Source of the DNA: Hymenoscyphus infarciens
Lineage: Eukaryota; Ascomycota; Leotiomycetes; Helotiales; Helotiaceae
Direction: 5' to 3'
Length of the DNA stretch: 64,000 nt
Assembly: GCA_001414345.1 (NCBI GenBank)
Contig: LLCB01000010.1
Location: 1 to 64,000 of the forward strand
The first letter of the stretch is position 1. Each line of letters begins with the position of its first letter. Below, one piece after another: positions 59,687 through 64,000 of this stretch. Position numbers and translations under genes: made by a program. The notes under the pieces were generated by a model. The model saw only the letters and a list, made by a program, of their open reading frames with translations. It did no database searches and was not told the DNA's origin.

Positions 59687-60640
59687 CTTATATTATCTAT
59701 CTTCTCTTTATTAAATTCTTAGATATTTCTTAATAAAGGCTTAAGAATTAAGATATTACTACTAATAAAAAGTAGAGTATAAGTTACTTATATTTCTATA
59801 ATAGAATAAATCTAGATTAATTACTTATCTAAGAACTTTAAAGAAGCTATAAATAAAGATTTATACTAATAATAAAAAAGGAAATAAAGAATAATATAAT
59901 ATTTCTAAATATAAATCCCAGGGCTTACGTAAGCACTTTAGTCTAAGACTATAGACTAAATATTATACTTTCTTTAAACTTTCTTTATACTTTCTTTTTT
60001 TATCTAATTTTATCTATTAAATATTTATAAAATAGAATAGAATATAGAGATTATAAAATCTAAAAATATCTAGAGAAAGCTCTAAGATTATCTTCTATCT
60101 ACTATCTAAGAAAGAAAGACTAGTAGAGTAAATATATATATTATCTACGATTAATTACTATTTAAACTAGTAGTTTATAATAAGAATTAAGTTACTTAGA
60201 TTAGAGAGTAAGCTATTATTATATAATAGAGATCTCTTTCTTAACTAGCTCTAGTTCTAGAACCTTTATACTTAGTAATTCTTATCTTTAATCTTTCTAC
60301 TATTTAAATACTAATTTCTTATTCTTTTAATTATATATAATAACTTATTCTATAAGTTCTATATAATATTAAAGTATTAAACTAATAAGAAAAGTTAAAG
60401 TAAAAAAACCGAATAATAAAGAAGCTTCTATTAGCTAAATAGTCTACTCTTACTAGAACTTTATATAGTTCTCTCTAGATCTAAAAAGTGTGTTATTATA
60501 GATAAGTAAAAGAGAGAGATAGTAACTTAGTATATAATAAGAGATATAAGTAGAAAAAGTAATCTTATATAAAAACTAGCTATAGCTTAAGTCGAAGCTA
60601 AATACTACTAAGCTTACTATAAGCTAGCTTGATAAGGCAT
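59687..60640. other. AT-rich RIP-type sequence
   Basis: Continuous AT-rich sequence without open frames of note, ending sharply at about 60630 where composition becomes GC-balanced ahead of the island gene. Confidence 0.55.
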
Positions 60641-60788
60641 AGACGGGCCTGATTGAGGCCTGAGCTGCGCTGATTATGCCTGATAGTATCCCTAGACAAA
60701 GCTCCTCTCTACTCTAGTTCGCTCCTTCTCTCTATCATCGATTATTCCTCGCCGTAATCTTCACGCGTCCTAAGCCAGCCAACGTGAA

Positions 60789-62084
60789 TTGTCGTCGCCC
60801 GCGCCCAGCTTCAACCAGTATTTCGCCTCTATCCACGGCTCGCCATGGCAGCGTATATCAACCTTAGCTTACAGGGTACGTTGCTGTTATAATAGAGTTG
60901 TAAGCGGCCTGTGCTTATCACGAAATACTAGGGACCGTCTATTTTGCTACACGTCATTCTGCCGAAGACGGCGCTATGCTACAGTTGTATTCAAGCACGC
61001 TTATGGGCGTAGCAAGAGGTGCGTAGTGCTATCATCGCCTGGTATAGACGACGAAAAAGCGCTCATAGACGTAGAATCCACCTTTGATAGTTTATACTCG
61101 CGAGTTGCCCGAGATTGGCATCAGCAGGACGACGTCGTTATACCCTTTACCGACCGCCGATGGATTCACGTTGGAGCAGTCTGGACCATTGACCTTGATA
61201 ACGATATCCTGCGATTAGACAAGAAAGATTGCAATCTTTGGGTTCGTCTGAACCTTATTCGCCAGCGTTCCATAACCATTTCCGATTTCGAGCCTTATAA
61301 ACCCCTGCCGATACTTGCCAAACACGCCTTACAATCTGTCTACTCAGCGCCGTGCTGGAGAATGAGACGTAAGGATATCGACCTGCAGAGCCTACAGCGG
61401 CGTACAGCTTTTGTCTCGAGAATACTCACCGACTTTGCGTTCCAGTGGAGGCATGTCCTTTGTGGTCGTTATAATAACTCTACGTTTCGAAGGCTTGCCT
61501 ATGCTATCGTTAGGATTATCACCCTGGACTTTACAGTCGAAGAAGCAACGCTCTCACGCCCGGGGACTGGAGGCTTCCTGGTCTGGATAAATAAACTCCC
61601 TGAGTGGGACTTTGCAAGTGGACACATCGTCAGGGTCGGTGGGACGTCTATCGTCATATGCCAACATGCTCCGCATGCTATCACACTGATCCGAAAGGAT
61701 CGCGGGAAGCAGATCTTGTCCACTGCCGGTTTGGCAGACAAAACTCTCACTTACCTTATACTCTCGGTGCGGGAGCTTATCGTGTATCGGATAAACAGCG
61801 AGCTCGAAAAATACACGGAACCCAAGCGTCTATTCGATGGGACGCAGCCTCCTTCTGACGAAGCCATCGAGCTCTTACTCCAAGCTACACAGACCAGCCC
61901 CCCCACGGCTCCTCTTCACAAGCTCTCTGTTGAGCTACAGGATACGATCCTTGACAAGGTATCAGCAGGACCAATTGAGAGCGCCAGGATTGGCTGCCTG
62001 CTTGACACTGGGTCAGTTTTCACATGGAGGTGCGGCAACCGAAACATTGAAAGAGAAGAAGGCAGTCCGTGTAGAACGCCTTAG
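60789..62084 (+). CDS. Unknown protein in a non-RIPped island (possible F-box-like C-terminus)
   Basis: A 431-codon open frame of normal composition embedded in RIP-eroded DNA. The frame has no in-frame ATG at its 5' end. It opens after a TAA at 60771, and the first start-like codon is TTG at 60789 (SSPAPSFNQYFASIHGSPW). Either the true start is on an upstream exon (an acceptor-like CCAG is at about 60776-60779), or the ATG was lost. No named domain is certain. The central part mixes basic helices and beta-like segments (RWIHVGAVWTIDLDNDIL, GGFLVWINKLPEWDF). Near the end, PLHKLSVELQDTILDKVSAG looks like an F-box-type helix. After the TAG at 62082-62084 the same frame continues open for 20 codons (TPVESQIWFGGYPSGIAYK) to a TGA, so the natural C-terminus probably lies at 62147 and the TAG may be a CAG-to-TAG change. 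Confidence 0.55.
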   Translation: MSSPAPSFNQYFASIHGSPWQRISTLAYRVRCCYNRVVSGLCLSRNTRDRLFCYTSFCRRRRYATVVFKHAYGRSKRCVVLSSPGIDDEKALIDVESTFDSLYSRVARDWHQQDDVVIPFTDRRWIHVGAVWTIDLDNDILRLDKKDCNLWVRLNLIRQRSITISDFEPYKPLPILAKHALQSVYSAPCWRMRRKDIDLQSLQRRTAFVSRILTDFAFQWRHVLCGRYNNSTFRRLAYAIVRIITLDFTVEEATLSRPGTGGFLVWINKLPEWDFASGHIVRVGGTSIVICQHAPHAITLIRKDRGKQILSTAGLADKTLTYLILSVRELIVYRINSELEKYTEPKRLFDGTQPPSDEAIELLLQATQTSPPTAPLHKLSVELQDTILDKVSAGPIESARIGCLLDTGSVFTWRCGNRNIEREEGSPCRTP

Positions 62085-62160
62085 ACTCCTGTGGAGTCGC
62101 AAATTTGGTTCGGTGGCTACCCTAGTGGTATAGCATACAAGTGAATATGTCTATTCTGAG

Positions 62161-64000
62161 ATATCAATTTCATTTATCGATCTATCGTATAGTAGGAACC
62201 TTGACGATTGCGTTGATTATTGATGAATTACGAATCGTATTCCGTATATCTTAGGTAGATACCTCTTATAAACTAATTGAAAATCCGAAAGAACTCTATC
62301 TAATATAGTAGAGTTTTCATCTCTAAATATAAAGCTTCTTAGAGCGTTTTCTACTCTTAAAATACGTAATAGTTATAAGCTCTGTCTAGTAACTACTATA
62401 ATTATAACTATCTACTATATAATAATAATATTACTATATATTCAGAAAACGCATCTCTACTATTAGTTAATATAATTAACCTCTTCTTAATACTTATTCT
62501 TAATAAGTACTTAAAAGCTTATCTACGAAAGTAGCTACTAATATTCTAAGAGCTCTCTTAAGTAGATAGCTAACTCTTAAAAAGCTTATATAAGAGTCTA
62601 TTTAGCACGTATATAATTTAATTTAAATATATAAGATTTATATACGAGTATAGAGTTAAAAGATACTTATATATTTCTAATTATATTATAATATATTTAA
62701 TTACTAGTTAACTTAATATATATATATCGCTATATATATTATAGAGTTACGCTAGTACTAGTAATAATAGTCGTAGAAGTACTAGTAGTAGATATCTAGA
62801 AATATATATATATATATATAAAAGTTAAAAGTTAAGATATTAAAAGAGTATATTATTTAAATTTAGTAGTATATAGAATAGCTATTAAAAAGAGAGCGAT
62901 AACGCTTATAAGAGAAAAAAACAAAGTTAAAAATAAATTTATACTTAATAATATATAAAAAGAAACTTAGTTAGATTATAGTTTTTACTATAATTAACTA
63001 ATTTACTCTCTAATTAATTTAAAAGAACTATTTTACTCTCTAATTAGTTTAAAAAGACTAATTTACCTCTCTTATTAAAAGAAGAGTATTTAGGTTAGAA
63101 AAGAGAGATATTCTAGTTAGCTAAATATTTCTATTATTTATTAGTTTCGTTATATTAATATACTAAAAAATTAATAAATATAATAAATTTATCTACTTCT
63201 ATACTATCTACTTTCTACTTCGTAAGCTACTTCGCAATCTCTTTACTATTAGTTAAGAATAAAAGTCTTTACTCTTTCGCTTAGAGCTTTTATTACTTAA
63301 ATCGACGATTAGAGGCGCGGTACTAGTATATAGAATAGAAGATAGAGAAGGAATAGCTAGTATAATAGTTAAGCGATTAAGTTCTACTATCTTAATATAT
63401 AAGCTTTTATTTACTAGACTTTAGATACTAATATAGGAAACGCTATTCTATCCCAACGCTAGCATAGGTACTATGCTAGCGTATAAAATTAACGAAATTT
63501 TAACATATTCACTCTTACTAGAAAACAATCGCTACTACCTTCTTAAAAAGGACTAGTCCTACCTAAAAAAGTGGTATAAATAGAGTAAACAAAGCTTATA
63601 ATAATAATAAATCAATAAACTACGTACGATCGAATAAAGCGCCTAAAAAGTTAATTCAAAGCTTAAAAAGCTTAAATCTAAGGACTTTTCTTAATCGTAT
63701 ACTAATTACCTAATCAGGCTAGCGCTTTCTCTTTACGCTGCCCTTTCCTATAAGTAGTATACTCTTCTACTACTTTTCGTAAAAGGTTATACTAAAGTCT
63801 CTAGTACTCTACTTATCAACTTCTGCCTATACCTCTACCTTTTCTAGTATCTGATTTAACTACGTTCCGTTAACTAGTGTACTATCTTATAAATTATATT
63901 ATCAGAAGTAGTAGAATTAAAAGCGTTAACTTAAAAGGTTATATCGATATCGAAGTATTAGTATTAGATCGAGCGCCTATAAATAGATATATCTAGCTAC
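62161..64000. other. AT-rich RIP-type block with an inverted repeat copy
   Basis: AT-rich and non-coding from about 62220. From 63441 to about 63740 it carries an inverted copy of 52365-52719, starting with the CGCTATTCT end (23 of 24 identical over 63441-63464). The element probably continues past the window edge. Confidence 0.55.
63441..63740 (-). mobile_element. Inverted relative of the 51716-52719 unit (partial)
   Basis: Read on the minus strand, this segment follows the right part of the 1-kb unit: the AAAGCGCTAGCC block, the CGATCGTACGTAGTTTATTG-like stretch, the GGTAGTAGCGATTGTTTTC stretch, then the GCTAGCGTTGGGA end. Differences are mainly transitions. Only one end is in the window. 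Confidence 0.6.

Overview
The window reads as a chromosome segment of a filamentous ascomycete (Pezizomycotina; a leotiomycete-like fungus is my best guess, from protein resemblance and intron style only). The evidence is short introns (47-145 bp, GT...AG, often with CTAAC/CTGAT-like branch sites), a Zn(II)2Cys6 regulator, a HeLo-type protein, a GH128 secreted glucanase, and very AT-rich repeat blocks in which CpA/TpG dinucleotides are almost gone. That depletion is the signature of repeat-induced point mutation (RIP).

Layout, left to right. 1-4380: a CBM21 protein-phosphatase-1 targeting subunit (Gac1-like, +). 4381-5209: a broken dUTPase/dCTP-deaminase-fold gene (-) cut off by an AT-rich block. 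5210-7690: RIP block containing a small inverted-repeat element. 8586-9707: secreted GH128 beta-1,3-glucanase-like protein (four exons, +). 10390-11160: small RIP block. 11592-12938: single-pass membrane protein (-). 13980-15640: RIP block with a 26-bp inverted repeat. 15776-22784: cytosolic acetyl-CoA carboxylase (four exons, 2281 aa, -). 25537-27395: NudE dynein regulator (-). 29575-36648: a 7.07-kb RIP-eroded DNA transposon with long terminal inverted repeats, a 5-bp target duplication and remnants of an rve-type integrase, itself carrying a solo LTR. 37304-39595: Zn2Cys6 transcription factor (+). 40069-40428: small membrane-protein gene broken by an in-frame amber codon. 42804-44967: malic enzyme (five exons, +). 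45873-47143: proteasome ATPase Rpt6 (+). 47834-51586: a 1250-aa HeLo / pseudokinase / trypsin-like protease protein (+). 51716-52719: a 1-kb terminal-inverted-repeat unit, with a related inverted end at 63441. 53882-59681: a 5.8-kb RIP-eroded Gypsy retrotransposon (-) with matching LTRs and TSD. 60640-62160: a non-RIPped island carrying one unknown gene. 62161-64000: RIP block.

The core genes are unrelated housekeeping functions: glycogen/PP1 targeting, fatty-acid synthesis, NAD(P)H supply by malic enzyme, dynein control and the proteasome. No biosynthetic cluster or operon-like unit is visible. ACC (malonyl-CoA) and malic enzyme (reducing power) are metabolically related but 20 kb apart on opposite strands, so no co-regulation is implied. 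The most unusual items are the HeLo-pseudokinase-protease protein, the integrase-bearing TIR transposon, and the intact gene island in the RIPped right end.
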